Assembly (NCBI GenBank): GCA_030644725.1
Contig: CP130629.1
Span: 3,487,501 to 3,551,500, forward strand
DNA: 64,000 nt
From: Candidatus Electrothrix communis
GTDB taxonomy: Bacteria > Desulfobacterota > Desulfobulbia > Desulfobulbales > Desulfobulbaceae
Direction: 5' to 3'
Part shown: positions 9,122 to 18,485 of the stretch, in pieces
How positions within the stretch are numbered: position 1 is the stretch's first letter
Layout: each line of letters starts with the position of its first letter
The notes under the pieces: model-generated
What the model was told of the DNA's origin: nothing
Databases searched by the model: none
The model's input: the letters and a program-made list of their open reading frames with translations, nothing else
Program-made: the position numbers and the translations under genes

Positions 9122-9865
9122 TTAGTTAACGGTTACTATTTTTCGAACACGAATACTGGTGGTCATTGCCACTGTGGGTCGCGGCGCTGCCCGTTGTGGT
9201 TTACGCTCTTTTTTATAGGCCTTGTATTGACGAAGAACTTTAGCAACATAGGCTATTGTCTCTGGGATGCGTGGGATCTTTTTTTTTCGAATTCGTGCCG
9301 GTCCGGCATTATAGGCGGCCACGCTGAGCCGCACATCACCGTTGAAACGTTTTAGTAACCATTTCATGTACTTGGTCCCACCGTAGATATTTTCCCGAGG
9401 ATTAAAGGGGTCTTTCACCTCAAGATCTTTTGCCGTGGCAGGCATCAGCTGCATCAGACCCTGTGCACCTTTTGATGAGACAGCATTGCAATTAAAGTTG
9501 GATTCCGCCTTAATAATCGCCTTAATCAGCATGGGGTCCACCTTATGGGCTCGGGCCGCATGCCGGATATGCTTGTCAAATCGGGTGTTGTCAGTATACT
9601 TCCAACGCTCCCCGCTACGAAGTTTCAGCGCCTTTCGATTTGTGCTGCGTACTTTCGGGGTTCGAAACGATATTCCCTCTTCCTGGGGTGTTGAGAGAGG
9701 AGAGAGAGGGACTGGTTTGTAGCGATCCGTGGGAACATTGGTGTAATGGGCAACGCCATATTTATCTATATATCTGTAAATTTCTTCTCCTGACACCTCT
9801 CCATGATTGCAAAGGAAAATCAAACAGGTTGCGACAAATAAATAACGGGTTGCACAAGGTCTCAT
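9122..9865 (-). CDS. Periplasmic lytic transglycosylase with DUF4124 domain
   Basis: A signal peptide (residues 1-26, LFVATCLIFLCNHG) leads into a DUF4124-like segment (EIYRYIDKYGVAHYTNVP). A single SLT domain follows at about residues 100-215. The catalytic glutamate is in IKAESNFN, and the typical motifs SSKGAQGLMQLMPAT and VAAYNAGPARI are present. Such enzymes cleave peptidoglycan to 1,6-anhydromuropeptides. The C-terminus (KAYKKERKPQRAAPRPTV) is basic and unstructured. It is 14 bp upstream of the transaldolase stop, on the same strand. Confidence 0.9.
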   Translation of the reverse strand: MRPCATRYLFVATCLIFLCNHGEVSGEEIYRYIDKYGVAHYTNVPTDRYKPVPLSPLSTPQEEGISFRTPKVRSTNRKALKLRSGERWKYTDNTRFDKHIRHAARAHKVDPMLIKAIIKAESNFNCNAVSSKGAQGLMQLMPATAKDLEVKDPFNPRENIYGGTKYMKWLLKRFNGDVRLSVAAYNAGPARIRKKKIPRIPETIAYVAKVLRQYKAYKKERKPQRAAPRPTVAMTTSIRVRKIVTVN

Positions 9866-9879
9866 AATAAAATATATGG

Positions 9880-10524
9880 TTATTTTTGTCGTTTTTCCCA
9901 GTCGGCTAGAAATTTTTCCATACCGATATCAGTCAGTGGATGCTTGGCTAATTGGGCGATGACTTTATAAGGAATCGTGGCGATATCCGCCCCGATTAAT
10001 GCTGATTGGGCAACGTGCTGGGGGCTGCGAACCGACGCAACGATTACTTCGGTGGGCAGGGAATAGTTGGCAAAGATGGTCATGATATCGCCAACCAACT
10101 CCATACCGTCTAGAGAAAGGTCATCAATTCGACCGACAAAAGGGCTGACATAGGTTGCTCCTGCTTTGGCAGCAAGCAAAGCCTGGGTGGAGGAAAAGAT
10201 CAGGGTCACATTGGTTTTAATGTTTTCCGCAGACAGTCGTTTTACCGCTTTCAGACCATCTTCGGTCATCGGGACCTTGATAACTATATTTTCATGGATT
10301 GCTGCGAGTTCGCGACCCTCGGTCACCATGCCGTCAGCATCAAGACTGATAACTTCAGCACTGATCGGGCCATCAACCAAGGCGCAGATATCGGCAAGGA
10401 TATCCGTAAAGGGGCGTTGCTCTTTGGATATAAGCGACGGGTTGGTGGTAACACCGTCCACCATGCCCAGCTCAAGCCCTTTGTTGATTTCATCAATATT
10501 TGCCGTATCTATAAAAAACTTCAT
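9880..10524 (-). CDS. Transaldolase / fructose-6-phosphate aldolase family (TalC type)
   Basis: At 214 residues this is the short single-barrel form of transaldolase. Diagnostic motifs are [19 protein letters not shown] and the Schiff-base lysine in [15 protein letters not shown], followed by NVTLIFSS and [11 protein letters not shown]. It probably transfers dihydroxyacetone units in the non-oxidative pentose phosphate pathway; fructose-6-phosphate aldolase activity cannot be excluded. Its ATG overlaps the stop of the YHS protein gene, indicating coupling. Confidence 0.92.
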   Translation of the reverse strand: MKFFIDTANIDEINKGLELGMVDGVTTNPSLISKEQRPFTDILADICALVDGPISAEVISLDADGMVTEGRELAAIHENIVIKVPMTEDGLKAVKRLSAENIKTNVTLIFSSTQALLAAKAGATYVSPFVGRIDDLSLDGMELVGDIMTIFANYSLPTEVIVASVRSPQHVAQSALIGADIATIPYKVIAQLAKHPLTDIGMEKFLADWEKRQK

Positions 10525-10811
10525 TCTTTTCCTCCCGGCTTGCCGGTAAATTCATCGCAGCAGGAATCGCTGCAAAAATAATAGGTTTTTCCGTCCTGAC
10601 GCAAACGAACTGCCTGATGTTTAGGGATCAGGGTTCGACATACCGGGTCTTCGACCAAGATATCCTGGACAGTTGTTTTTTCAGCCTGCTCGGATTCTTT
10701 TCGGAGCTGGCTTTTGGCTTCTTGCGTGATTTTATCACGGATCAGGCTTCGCAGTAATCGCCAAGCAATATAGAGAAGGAGGGCGAGAAGAAGTAAGCGC
10801 TGTGGACTCAT
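10521..10811 (-). CDS. Membrane-anchored YHS/TRASH-like metal-binding protein
   Basis: This 96-residue protein has an N-terminal transmembrane helix ([15 protein letters not shown]) and a C-terminal YHS-like motif: DPVCRTLI, then [13 protein letters not shown]. Cysteines in this motif usually bind a metal ion. Similar small proteins occur throughout Desulfobacterota, without an established function. It is the first gene of a two-gene unit with the transaldolase (4-bp overlap), although no functional link is known. Confidence 0.8.
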   Translation of the reverse strand: MSPQRLLLLALLLYIAWRLLRSLIRDKITQEAKSQLRKESEQAEKTTVQDILVEDPVCRTLIPKHQAVRLRQDGKTYYFCSDSCCDEFTGKPGGKE

Positions 10812-11037
10812 GCTCTTTCTCCTGATATTCTGCCCTGCCTGATTAATTGAATAAAATACATAAGACTATTATAATCGCGTGAACTCAAAAGTCGAATCTA
10901 TTTTTTTGGGTTACCTGTTATCCGTAACTGATTTGAATGAAAAAATATTTTTTCTCCCTTGCAAGATAACAAAGGGATGTCCTATGTTTAAAACAAACTT
11001 AATTGGTTTTGAGGCGGCAAAGTATCTGATGCAAATA

Positions 11038-11059
11038 ATCAATAGGGTCAGCCTCGATT
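11038..11059 (-). repeat. Inverted copy of the 20-bp dispersed repeat
   Basis: ATCAATAGGGTCAGCCTCGA is the reverse complement of the tandem repeat at 767-806 with one mismatch. It lies directly next to the truncated dehydrogenase remnant. The rest of the gap 10812-11065 shows no gene. Confidence 0.6.
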
Positions 11060-11065
11060 GCTTGC

Positions 11066-11392
11066 TTATTTTCCCACAGTTATTACCACGTTTCCCTTTT
11101 TATGTCCTTTTTCCACATACCGAAAAGCCTCGCCAATCTGTTCCAGCGGATAACACCTATCTATGACCTGTTTCAACTTTCCCGCCTCAATAAGCTCTTT
11201 GAAGAACTCCAGATCTTCCACACTTTCGCCTGCCACTCCGCCCTTGACTCGTTTATCGCCTCTCATGGAGGTCCATACTATCTGAACGAGTTCCTTCAGA
11301 TCCATGACCACAGGAAGAAACACCCCCTTTTGCTTCAGCGATTTATTACAGCGTGAAAACGAAGTCTTGCCTCCCATAGTTACTTTGATCAT
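11066..11392 (-). pseudogene. Zinc-type alcohol dehydrogenase/quinone reductase, C-terminal remnant
   Basis: Only the last third of a medium-chain dehydrogenase is present. It has the tail pattern [39 protein letters not shown], quoted here only as [20 protein letters not shown]. The N-terminal catalytic domain and the nucleotide-binding motif are absent, and no sequence of that type lies upstream. It is a 5'-truncated gene, unlikely to be functional. Confidence 0.8.
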
Positions 11393-11421
11393 TCTCCATA
11401 AAACGCTTATTCGTCAAGGGA

Positions 11422-11892
11422 TCAAAGTGGTTTCGTCATCCGAAGGAGTTTTACTCCCGGTATAACCAGACGCTTCGGCCACTGTGATTCAACGGTTATC
11501 CCACGCTGCTCGTAGAGTCCACGAGCGCCCTTGTTGTTGGCTGAAACGTCAAGGGAGAGTCGAGTTGCTCCGCTGGCGCGGGCACGATCTTCGACAGCAT
11601 CCATCAACATAGAGCCGACGCCTTCGTTGCGAAGCTCTCTCTCCACAGTAAGAGACAGGAGATAGAAATCGTCCTCAACGATGGTTTCGAGAATACGAAT
11701 GAGTGGTCCACAGAGTATTTTCACGGCCTTCACTCGCAAAGCAGAGTAGCCCGCAGCGTGCTTCAGTGGCTGGTCGGAAAAATGGTGACGCTGCTTGGCA
11801 GTGTAACCTGAGGCCATGCCGACGATGACGTTGTCGCAACAGCAAAAAATTCCACCCCATGCCGCCCAGAATCCTTCTGCACCTCTCGCCAA
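11422..11892 (-). pseudogene. GNAT acetyltransferase, N-terminally truncated
   Basis: The frame carries a good GNAT core: LLSLTVERELRNEGVGSMLM (acetyl-CoA motif A with R-N-E-G-V-G) and SANNKGARGLYEQRGI. The first 25 residues are out-of-frame methyltransferase sequence, so the true N-terminus is lost. GNAT sequence begins near 11830, where the methyltransferase frame leaves its family pattern. A deletion joining the two genes is the simplest reading. Translation could start at the ATG at 11817, but the fold would lack its first strand. Confidence 0.65.
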
Positions 11893-12671
11893 CCATGTTC
11901 TTGCAGGAAAGACGCAAGTCCTTCAGGCCGGACGCTCCATATCCAGGGCTCGCCAACGACGTTTTGCAGCCAGAGCATCAAACCCGTCCAGCGTCCGACG
12001 TGGGGCCGACCATCTGCTCCTTCGGGAATATAGGAAAAGGCAAAGCGAGAACCCTTACCGACAATTGCAGCACATTGACTGAACAACGATTGCACGGCTT
12101 CCGTTGTTAAATACATGACCAGACCTTCGGCGATGATAACGCTTTGCGCATTGATATCCCAGGTTGTATCAGCTCTCAGAACATCAAGCAGTTTTCTCTC
12201 ACCCAGGTCTTCAGCAATCAGGTGAAGATTCTCTCTTCTTCCCATGGCATCAATCCCTTTCGATTTAAGAGCAGCTGTGGCGGGATGATCAATTTCAAAG
12301 AAGTGTACACCTGGAAATTCCGCTGCCAATCGCCAGCACAAGGTATCGTATCCTGCGCCGAGGACAAGGATCTGGACGGCCCCAGTGCTGATACCGTCCC
12401 GTACTTGCTGTTCGCAGAATGCCTTTCGCTGGCCGAAAGCCTCAAACTGTCCAGGCAGCATCCAGTCAAACGCGTTATACACAGCAACCATTTTGGGAGA
12501 GCGAGCCCACCTGATAGTTCTTTCCCCGACAACACCGGAGGCAACGAGTAATTTTGCAGTGGCATCAACAATCCCTTGAGGAAGAATTGCTGTCATCCCA
12601 GGTTGCGAGCCAAGGGTTATAAGGTTCAGCGCAACCTTTCGAGCGGTCATGCTCGGTTTTTTTGTATTCAT
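11763..12671 (-). CDS. Class I SAM-dependent methyltransferase (leucine carboxyl methyltransferase-like)
   Basis: The SAM-binding motif VQILVLGAGYDTLCWRLA, the acidic EIDHPATAALK and the AEGLVMYLT motif mark the PPM/TIGR00027 family of O-methyltransferases. Substrates of bacterial members are mostly unknown. The natural C-terminus is reached near HGVEFFAVA. The last 23 residues are read from GNAT DNA out of frame, so the gene is 3'-fused across a deletion but its catalytic domain is probably complete. Confidence 0.82.
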   Translation of the reverse strand: MNTKKPSMTARKVALNLITLGSQPGMTAILPQGIVDATAKLLVASGVVGERTIRWARSPKMVAVYNAFDWMLPGQFEAFGQRKAFCEQQVRDGISTGAVQILVLGAGYDTLCWRLAAEFPGVHFFEIDHPATAALKSKGIDAMGRRENLHLIAEDLGERKLLDVLRADTTWDINAQSVIIAEGLVMYLTTEAVQSLFSQCAAIVGKGSRFAFSYIPEGADGRPHVGRWTGLMLWLQNVVGEPWIWSVRPEGLASFLQEHGWREVQKDSGRHGVEFFAVATTSSSAWPQVTLPSSVTIFPTSH

Positions 12672-12737
12672 CGCATTTCTCTCGCAAATGTCATAAGATC
12701 ACCTTATTTACTTTTTGTATTTCAGTTGGATAGAAGT

Positions 12738-14009
12738 TCAACGGAACTGTTTTGTATGCTTTTGCGTGTCACTGAAGGCTCTCCGATGTACAGATATTAT
12801 TCCGCATTTAACGAACAATTCCCGAAACGGCGTGATGCCCTGTTTGTTCAACGCAATAACTGACATTATTAAGAGAGAAATCAACAAAGAAAGAGAACAA
12901 TATACGGTAACTCCGTGCCAACCATATGAACGCCAGACAGGGCCTAAAAGGATAGAGGAAAGACTCCCGCCCCCGATACAAAATAAGATATACAGAGATG
13001 AGGCCGTTCCGATTGACGCTCTTGGAACGCTCTGGCCGATGAGTAAAAATATCAACGGTTGAGAGGAATAAACACTCAAGAAAATCAAGAGTAAAGATAA
13101 GGTGATTAAGGTGATGGATTGAGACCAACCCATAAGTTGGAACGATAACAGACAAAGAAGTAAACTTAAAAATATAATCTTTAACACCCCTGTTTTTTTT
13201 GAGATATTTCCGGCAAACGGGGCGATGAGCGCAGTGATTCCCGCAAAGCTTATCCAGCCTATCTCGCCTGAAGAAAAGTTAAAAGGCGGGCCGAGCAGCC
13301 TATAGGTTAAAAATGTAATCATCCCGAGAAAGCCAAAATAGAGGCTGAAGCCCACCAGCAACAAAGATAAAATCTTCGGCCTGAACATGAGCTGTATTGA
13401 ATTTACGTATAATTTGAATAGATTTTGATGGGTTTTTGCTTTTTCATTATCCTTTTCAACAAGAGAAAAAAAGGATATCGCTGCAAGAAAAAGAAGAACA
13501 ACAGCAACGATTCTAAATGAAGATTGCCAGCCGATGGTCGCCGTTAACAGGCCCATTGCAGCTCTGCCGAAAATGACACCCAATGTCCCTGACGCAACAA
13601 TTAATCCGACGTAAACACCAAGTTTATTTTCAGGCGAGGTCTTTGCTACGTGCGGGAACATTGATGCCGGGATTAATGCGGCACAAATCCCCATCAAGGC
13701 CATCGCTGTTATAAACATCCCGAAACCGGTTGCATAAGATGCGCCCATAACTGTCATGGCCAGAAGCAGCAAGCCGCTGACAGCGATTTTCGGGAGATTA
13801 AATTTGTCGGCAGGCGGACCGAGAAAGAAAAAGGATGCGGAGTACGATAACGACACAATACTGAATGAGAGTCGTGCTTGGGTTATGTCGATATTGAACG
13901 ATTCAGAAATTTCAAAAAATATCGATTGCGTCATAAATACTGTCGAAACCGCGAGCATATTAATGGCGCATGCGACGAATATCTTAAACATTTCACTCAT
14001 GGTGTTCAT
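12738..14009 (-). CDS. MFS transporter
   Basis: This 423-residue protein has about twelve hydrophobic segments, with the loop 2-3 motif region FFLGPPADKFNLPKIAVSG, a variant of GxxxDRxGRR. It resembles drug/proton antiporters of the YnfM/AraJ kind; the substrate cannot be read from sequence. The codon use and AT content differ somewhat from the core genes. The C-terminal tail (FVKCGIISVHRRAFSDTQKH) is hydrophilic. It lies just upstream, on the same strand, of the methyltransferase at 11763-12671. Confidence 0.88.
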   Translation of the reverse strand: MNTMSEMFKIFVACAINMLAVSTVFMTQSIFFEISESFNIDITQARLSFSIVSLSYSASFFFLGPPADKFNLPKIAVSGLLLLAMTVMGASYATGFGMFITAMALMGICAALIPASMFPHVAKTSPENKLGVYVGLIVASGTLGVIFGRAAMGLLTATIGWQSSFRIVAVVLLFLAAISFFSLVEKDNEKAKTHQNLFKLYVNSIQLMFRPKILSLLLVGFSLYFGFLGMITFLTYRLLGPPFNFSSGEIGWISFAGITALIAPFAGNISKKTGVLKIIFLSLLLCLLSFQLMGWSQSITLITLSLLLIFLSVYSSQPLIFLLIGQSVPRASIGTASSLYILFCIGGGSLSSILLGPVWRSYGWHGVTVYCSLSLLISLLIMSVIALNKQGITPFRELFVKCGIISVHRRAFSDTQKHTKQFR

Positions 14010-14052
14010 TGCCGGAGTTGTGGTTCAGGAAAAGAGTTCCTGGTATCAATCA

Positions 14053-14859
14053 TTAAAAAAGCCGACCGGTCATGTTGTGCTTCACAATGAGTTCCCGGAA
14101 CATTTCCACTATGCCTCGGGTTACGGTGTATATGTACTCGATGTTTATATTATCCGGTGCGGTGCAATCGAAAAAGATGCTGAGTTGGGAGGCAAAATCG
14201 TCATCCGCGTTCCAATAATGGATGATCATGGGCAGTTTGGGCATCGGGTGAATCAGTAGGCAACGATCGGCATCTGATCCGCTGACCGGCTGCGCATCAA
14301 AAAGCTGCATGAGTTCAAAAAAGAGTTCTGTATGGGAATCAATTAATTTCCTCATATCCTCTTCGCATCTATGGCTAAAAAACCGGCTCCAGTCCGCAGC
14401 GCCCTGAAGCTGATCAAAGGGAAGCCGCTCTCCGCTGATCGCTCTGCCTTGGCCGTGGACGATGTAACTTAACAGCGGCAGATGTACCCATTGATTACGA
14501 TGGCATTCCGAGGTCATCGCGCCGGAAGGGTCAATGATGAAATCCTTACCCAGGCAATTGACGGCCAGGGAATCACCTTGTATCTTCCCGCCGAGTTTTT
14601 CCGCGATCCTCGCATAATCGACCTTTGCTGCTTCCTGTTGCAGATTATGCAGCTTTTCCTGGAAACCGTCTTCTAAGTTTTTTCTTTGGGCAGGCTCGCC
14701 GCTGATGCTCCGGGTATCCAGCTCCGGGCAGTCGCTCAGTTTCTTTTGGCCCTGGATCACTGCCGCCGCAAAGGCAAGGCAGGAAGGCAGCATGCACTTC
14801 CGGCAATTTGATTTGTTGAGCAGTTTGTATACTTCTAACGGGGTGTTCAGCGCAGCCAT
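14053..14859 (-). CDS. Fe-S-domain protein with DUF3786
   Basis: The N-terminus has a CODH/ACS-gamma-like 4Fe-4S motif: NCRKCMLPSC ... DCPEL (C at about residues 19, 22, 27 and 44). A DUF3786-type domain follows (residues about 80-265, with the WVHLPLLSYIVHGQG motif). Such proteins are found in anaerobes and are probably redox or corrinoid related; no reaction is established. It lies about 100 bp downstream of the LuxR-type Fe-S protein gene on the same strand and shares its cluster motif, so a joint redox role is likely (inference). Confidence 0.85.
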   Translation of the reverse strand: MAALNTPLEVYKLLNKSNCRKCMLPSCLAFAAAVIQGQKKLSDCPELDTRSISGEPAQRKNLEDGFQEKLHNLQQEAAKVDYARIAEKLGGKIQGDSLAVNCLGKDFIIDPSGAMTSECHRNQWVHLPLLSYIVHGQGRAISGERLPFDQLQGAADWSRFFSHRCEEDMRKLIDSHTELFFELMQLFDAQPVSGSDADRCLLIHPMPKLPMIIHYWNADDDFASQLSIFFDCTAPDNINIEYIYTVTRGIVEMFRELIVKHNMTGRLF

Positions 14860-14966
14860 ATCACCATCTCCTTGAATGAATTTTTATTTTTAATCGGACG
14901 GTGAAGGTTAAAACATAATGCAGCAGAAATGAAATCGCCCGTTCGGGGGATATAGGCGTTTTCTTG

Positions 14967-15746
14967 TCAGATTACCTTATGCCGGGAGGCCCAGACCGCT
15001 GCCTGGGCCCTGTCGTTGACGTCGATTTTATCGTAGATGTGGGCCACATGGCTTTTGACCGTGTGCTGACTGATAGAAAGTGTTGCTGCGATTGCAGGAT
15101 TGGACAGCCCCTTTGCCAGGAGCCGGAGAACCTCCACTTCCCGTTTGGTCAACAGATCCTTTGGCACAGCTGTTTGTTTGTCCTGATCAGAAATGCTCAG
15201 TTCAACTGTGGAGGAGAGATTGCCGTGTTTATCAAAAATCGGATAAACGGCTTTTTGAGCTATGGGGTCGGAAAAATTAGGGCACTCGCAGGAAGCGGCC
15301 CGCCCCTTACTCAACAGGGCGGCAAAGGCAAAACAGCTTTCCTGCCCGCATTTGCCGCAGTTTGTTTTGGGAAGGAGCTGATATATATCCATCGGTGCAA
15401 AATGTTCGACGGTTGTGTAGTCCGGCGTGAGGGTACCCTGTTTCTCATGGACTTCATTCAGATACTCCACGAAACGATCCGCAAAGCAACGGGCACTGTC
15501 TTCATCGTGAAAACCGGCGGCGATTACCTCCTTGGAATATATGGTGCAGAGGGCCTGCTCAAAAACACATTGAATACGTTCTGGGTCGGCAAAGTACTTC
15601 GCCTCCGGGAACTCGGCATTCAGATACGGGAAAAGAGGGCGGAGATCCCGGTCCACCTCGAATTGAACCCCTGTCCTGGGGCCGACGATGGGCAGCACTC
15701 CAGACCTGTTGACTGAAAAGTTTGTATATCCGGTAAGAAATCCCAT
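14967..15746 (-). CDS. LuxR-type transcription regulator with N-terminal Fe-S domain
   Basis: This 259-residue protein combines three parts. Residues about 1-115 have no clear family (RDLRPLFPYLNAEFPEAKYF). A 4Fe-4S motif like that of the CODH/ACS gamma subunit spans about 116-160 (TNCGKCGQESC ... SCECPNF). The C-terminal LuxR-type HTH covers about 195-257 (LTKREVEVLRLLAKGLSN, HTVKSHVAHIYDKIDV). The fusion suggests a cluster-based redox or gas sensor controlling transcription. The neighbour at 14053-14859, with the same Fe-S motif, is the obvious candidate target. Confidence 0.88.
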   Translation of the reverse strand: MGFLTGYTNFSVNRSGVLPIVGPRTGVQFEVDRDLRPLFPYLNAEFPEAKYFADPERIQCVFEQALCTIYSKEVIAAGFHDEDSARCFADRFVEYLNEVHEKQGTLTPDYTTVEHFAPMDIYQLLPKTNCGKCGQESCFAFAALLSKGRAASCECPNFSDPIAQKAVYPIFDKHGNLSSTVELSISDQDKQTAVPKDLLTKREVEVLRLLAKGLSNPAIAATLSISQHTVKSHVAHIYDKIDVNDRAQAAVWASRHKVI

Positions 15747-15800
15747 TTTCCCGTTGTACTGTCTTTTGCAAGATTGTTTTGTGGCGACAACAGCGGCTCG

Positions 15801-16034
15801 CTATCTTTGCTTACGATGTTGATAAAAGCCGTCACGAAGAGCGGTATAAGGATCAACGCTTATCTCCTTCATCTGTTCATATTCGCCAAGATGCAGAGAG
15901 AGGTTGTCGAGAAAATCTATTTCATCATCAGCTGCATACAGGACGTCACAGAAGTACGTCGACAGTCCACAACTGACCATAACAAAGCTGATAAGGAGCG
16001 CACGTACTCTTTTCTTCATAAAAAATGTGCTCAT
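15801..16034 (-). CDS. Small secreted protein of unknown function
   Basis: The 77-residue product has a convincing signal peptide (MKKRVRALLISFVMVSCGLS, possibly from the internal ATG at 16019) ending near VLYAADD. An acidic mature part of about 40 residues follows. No family is recognised. The Shine-Dalgarno is weak, so coding status rests on the signal peptide. The remaining parts of the 15747-16379 gap show no other gene. Confidence 0.45.
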   Translation of the reverse strand: MSTFFMKKRVRALLISFVMVSCGLSTYFCDVLYAADDEIDFLDNLSLHLGEYEQMKEISVDPYTALRDGFYQHRKQR

Positions 16035-16379
16035 TGTTCTTTTCTTGGATTTCGTTGGTGTATTGGTTCCTTATGATAAAGCATGATGTGTGCCGGAAAT
16101 ATATACGGGGAAATATCAAGGCATTAAACAGGTACCACGCCGGTGTCTTACCAAATACGGCAAATGGGATTATCTTATATGGTAATCAGCGGCGTGGAAT
16201 GTCGAATGCGGTAAAAAAGTTATTTGTAAATCTCCGGACTATTCTCCCGCCTCTCAGGGCGTTGTTTATTCGTTAACAGCTTTCAGTTGTATAGTCTGGT
16301 TTTTTTTTACTGCATTTGTTACTATTCGATATTGAAAACAATGTTGAAAAATTAAACATAGTTCGAGGGGATATATTTT

Positions 16380-16733
16380 ATGTGTGAAATTAAAGAAATC
16401 AAACTGGCTGACGGAACAAGTATTTTTGTCGAAATGGAGACAGTTGATTTTTCACCGGCATCAGAAAATGCTGTTCAACGCAATCTGCCTCCCGGTGCCG
16501 AAGAAGTCAATGCTGTTGAGACAGTGCTGGATACCATGAAGACCTTGAAGGGCACTTTAAGCTCTGTTTTCAATACAGTGCAGGATGCAGTGAAAGATAA
16601 ATCTCCCGACGAATGGGGCGTAGAACTTAACATTGGTTTTAAAGGCAAGGTCAATCCGATCCCGGTGATTGTAAGCGGTGAATCCAGCGTGGCAATTAAA
16701 GTCCACGCTCATTGGAAGAAAAAGCAAGGCTGA
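16380..16733 (+). CDS. Trypco1 (CU044_2847-like) protein of a vWA-MoxR-VMAP conflict system
   Basis: At 117 residues, the protein has the pattern of the Trypsin-co-occurring domain 1. It starts with a beta-rich head (EIKLADGTSIFVEME), has a helical middle (VETVLDTMKTLKGTLSSVFNTV), and ends with the typical WGVELNIGFKGKVNPIPVIVSG ... VAIKVHAHWK, quoted in parts. These domains accompany trypsin-like proteases in conflict systems and probably act as adaptors or regulators. GAGGGG lies 10 nt before the ATG. The protease gene starts 10 bp after its stop, which supports a single operon running to 24434. Confidence 0.85.
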   Translation: MCEIKEIKLADGTSIFVEMETVDFSPASENAVQRNLPPGAEEVNAVETVLDTMKTLKGTLSSVFNTVQDAVKDKSPDEWGVELNIGFKGKVNPIPVIVSGESSVAIKVHAHWKKKQG

Positions 16734-16743
16734 TTTAACAGTA

Positions 16744-18480
16744 ATGTATACTTGGCAGGAAGCCCTGGTTCGAGTCTGGGACGGCAATCCCTATGATGGT
16801 GGGATTTATGTAGGTACTGCGTTTTTAATTGCACCTGGTTATTTACTTACAGCTAAGCATGTAGTGACAGCTGTTAAAGATCATAAACAGATTTTTCTGG
16901 TCAGTTCTTTTGGTGCTTGGGGTGGCAGTTTCTTTAAAGCTGACGCTCCTATTCTGCATCCAGACGATCTGGTTGATATCGCCATTCTGCCTGTCAAGAA
17001 ACAAGTCCAGAGGAAATTTTGTCTTTCATTCTGTTCGGATCGTAAATTTGACTTAAAAATTGGCGACAAAGTGTTTTTAGGAGGGTTCAGCTCGAAAGAT
17101 GGTACTCCAGAATGTCCAGAGGTTCCTATCAGTGCTTATTTTGGAAGCTATCACCTTAGTGTAACACATACTTCTATCGCCAAAGGTCTTAGTGGCGGCC
17201 CGGTACTGTATAATAACAAGGTTGTCGCTGTTATCCGCGCTCGTGAGAAAGACGGCACTAAAACCTATCTGGAACCCTTAAGTTCCTTCCGAAGCTTTCT
17301 GGAGGATCACCTTGATGTCGCCAGTCAAATCCAACCAATCTCCATAAAAGATCTGGATGAACTGAAACACCTGCTGGGACATATTCAGATTTCAGATGAA
17401 AAAATTAACAGTGTTTTTTTTCAGACTGTACCCGGCTCCCGCCAGCCTGATAACTGCATAAATCAAAGCTTATTTTTCACTATTTTGGATTTCCTCGCCC
17501 AAAAGAAATGCGTTAAGCCGAATCAGGCACCCTTGTTGTGTTTTTTAGAATACTTGCAACAGGATATTCGGCAACAGATTGATGATGAACCCTTTGATAA
17601 GCTGTCGGCATGGAAAGAAAAGATTGCAGGCCAACTGGGTATGGACTTGCAGGCAATTCGGGCAAAATGCCGACCGGTCAGAAATGTCGTTACTTCTAAC
17701 AATAACACTTCGTCATTATTGTTGAAGATCGAACCGCACAATTTGATCCACACAGATAAATTTATTCTCACAGCTTGGCTGTACCATAAAGACACCTACG
17801 AACCTCTGGAAATTTCAGACCATATTTACCGAAAGAAAGATTTAGATACCGGTGTAACAGAAATTTTAGATAAGGGTTTTCAGATGTTTGGCAGAGAATT
17901 GCATGTTGAAGCCATTCAACCTCTAACCCTTTTTGACTGGAATCCGGCTCGAATTAGGCGCAATGCCGGGCCGATAAAACAGTCGCTTGGATCATTATGT
18001 CCTGTCACCGTACGTTCCTGGGATCGACTATACCATGATGATTACATTTCTGTACGGGGAAGGTGGCCTGAAAAATGGAAAAGTTGCAGGTTGTATTGCG
18101 GAATCGAAGAGCTGCACAGTATCCATGAATCCCCTTTAAGTTGCGAGGAGTTATTCAGAAAACTGGACACAAACGAGAGACTCTTTGTCAGTCTCTCTGT
18201 GTTTCCTGAGAAAGCCGATTATATGCAACAACTGTTTGGCACTATGTTGGCCGCCGGACTTGCAGTTCTTTTTTGGCCTTTGGAACCTCTTGGAAACTTT
18301 AATGCCCTGCATCAAGAATTGAAAGATTGTTTGTCAGGGCAGGATAATTGTCTATGGCCTCAAAAAATATATCAAAGGCGACGTGAACGTGATGATTGGA
18401 ACGATTTGCTGATGCTCTATGATAACCCCAACTGCTTGCCGCCTGACGTGAATTATCCCGGCATAGCCCCTTACGAGTGA
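16744..18480 (+). CDS. Trypsin-like serine protease with VMAP-like C-terminus
   Basis: The 578-residue protein (ATG at 16744) begins with a cytosolic trypsin/HtrA-like domain. The triad is intact: His39 in LLTAKHVV, Asp78 in DDLVDIAIL, Ser150 in AKGLSGGPVL. No signal peptide is present. A helical module follows (TILDFLAQKKCVKPNQ ... FLEYLQQDI, about residues 240-310). The C-terminal half resembles the VMAP-C domain (PVTVRSWDRLY, WPLEPLGNF). In the published vWA-MoxR-VMAP model such proteins act as the effector or its trigger. Its stop overlaps a possible GTG start of the ATPase gene. Confidence 0.85.
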   Translation: MYTWQEALVRVWDGNPYDGGIYVGTAFLIAPGYLLTAKHVVTAVKDHKQIFLVSSFGAWGGSFFKADAPILHPDDLVDIAILPVKKQVQRKFCLSFCSDRKFDLKIGDKVFLGGFSSKDGTPECPEVPISAYFGSYHLSVTHTSIAKGLSGGPVLYNNKVVAVIRAREKDGTKTYLEPLSSFRSFLEDHLDVASQIQPISIKDLDELKHLLGHIQISDEKINSVFFQTVPGSRQPDNCINQSLFFTILDFLAQKKCVKPNQAPLLCFLEYLQQDIRQQIDDEPFDKLSAWKEKIAGQLGMDLQAIRAKCRPVRNVVTSNNNTSSLLLKIEPHNLIHTDKFILTAWLYHKDTYEPLEISDHIYRKKDLDTGVTEILDKGFQMFGRELHVEAIQPLTLFDWNPARIRRNAGPIKQSLGSLCPVTVRSWDRLYHDDYISVRGRWPEKWKSCRLYCGIEELHSIHESPLSCEELFRKLDTNERLFVSLSVFPEKADYMQQLFGTMLAAGLAVLFWPLEPLGNFNALHQELKDCLSGQDNCLWPQKIYQRRRERDDWNDLLMLYDNPNCLPPDVNYPGIAPYE

Positions 18481-18485
18481 TAACC

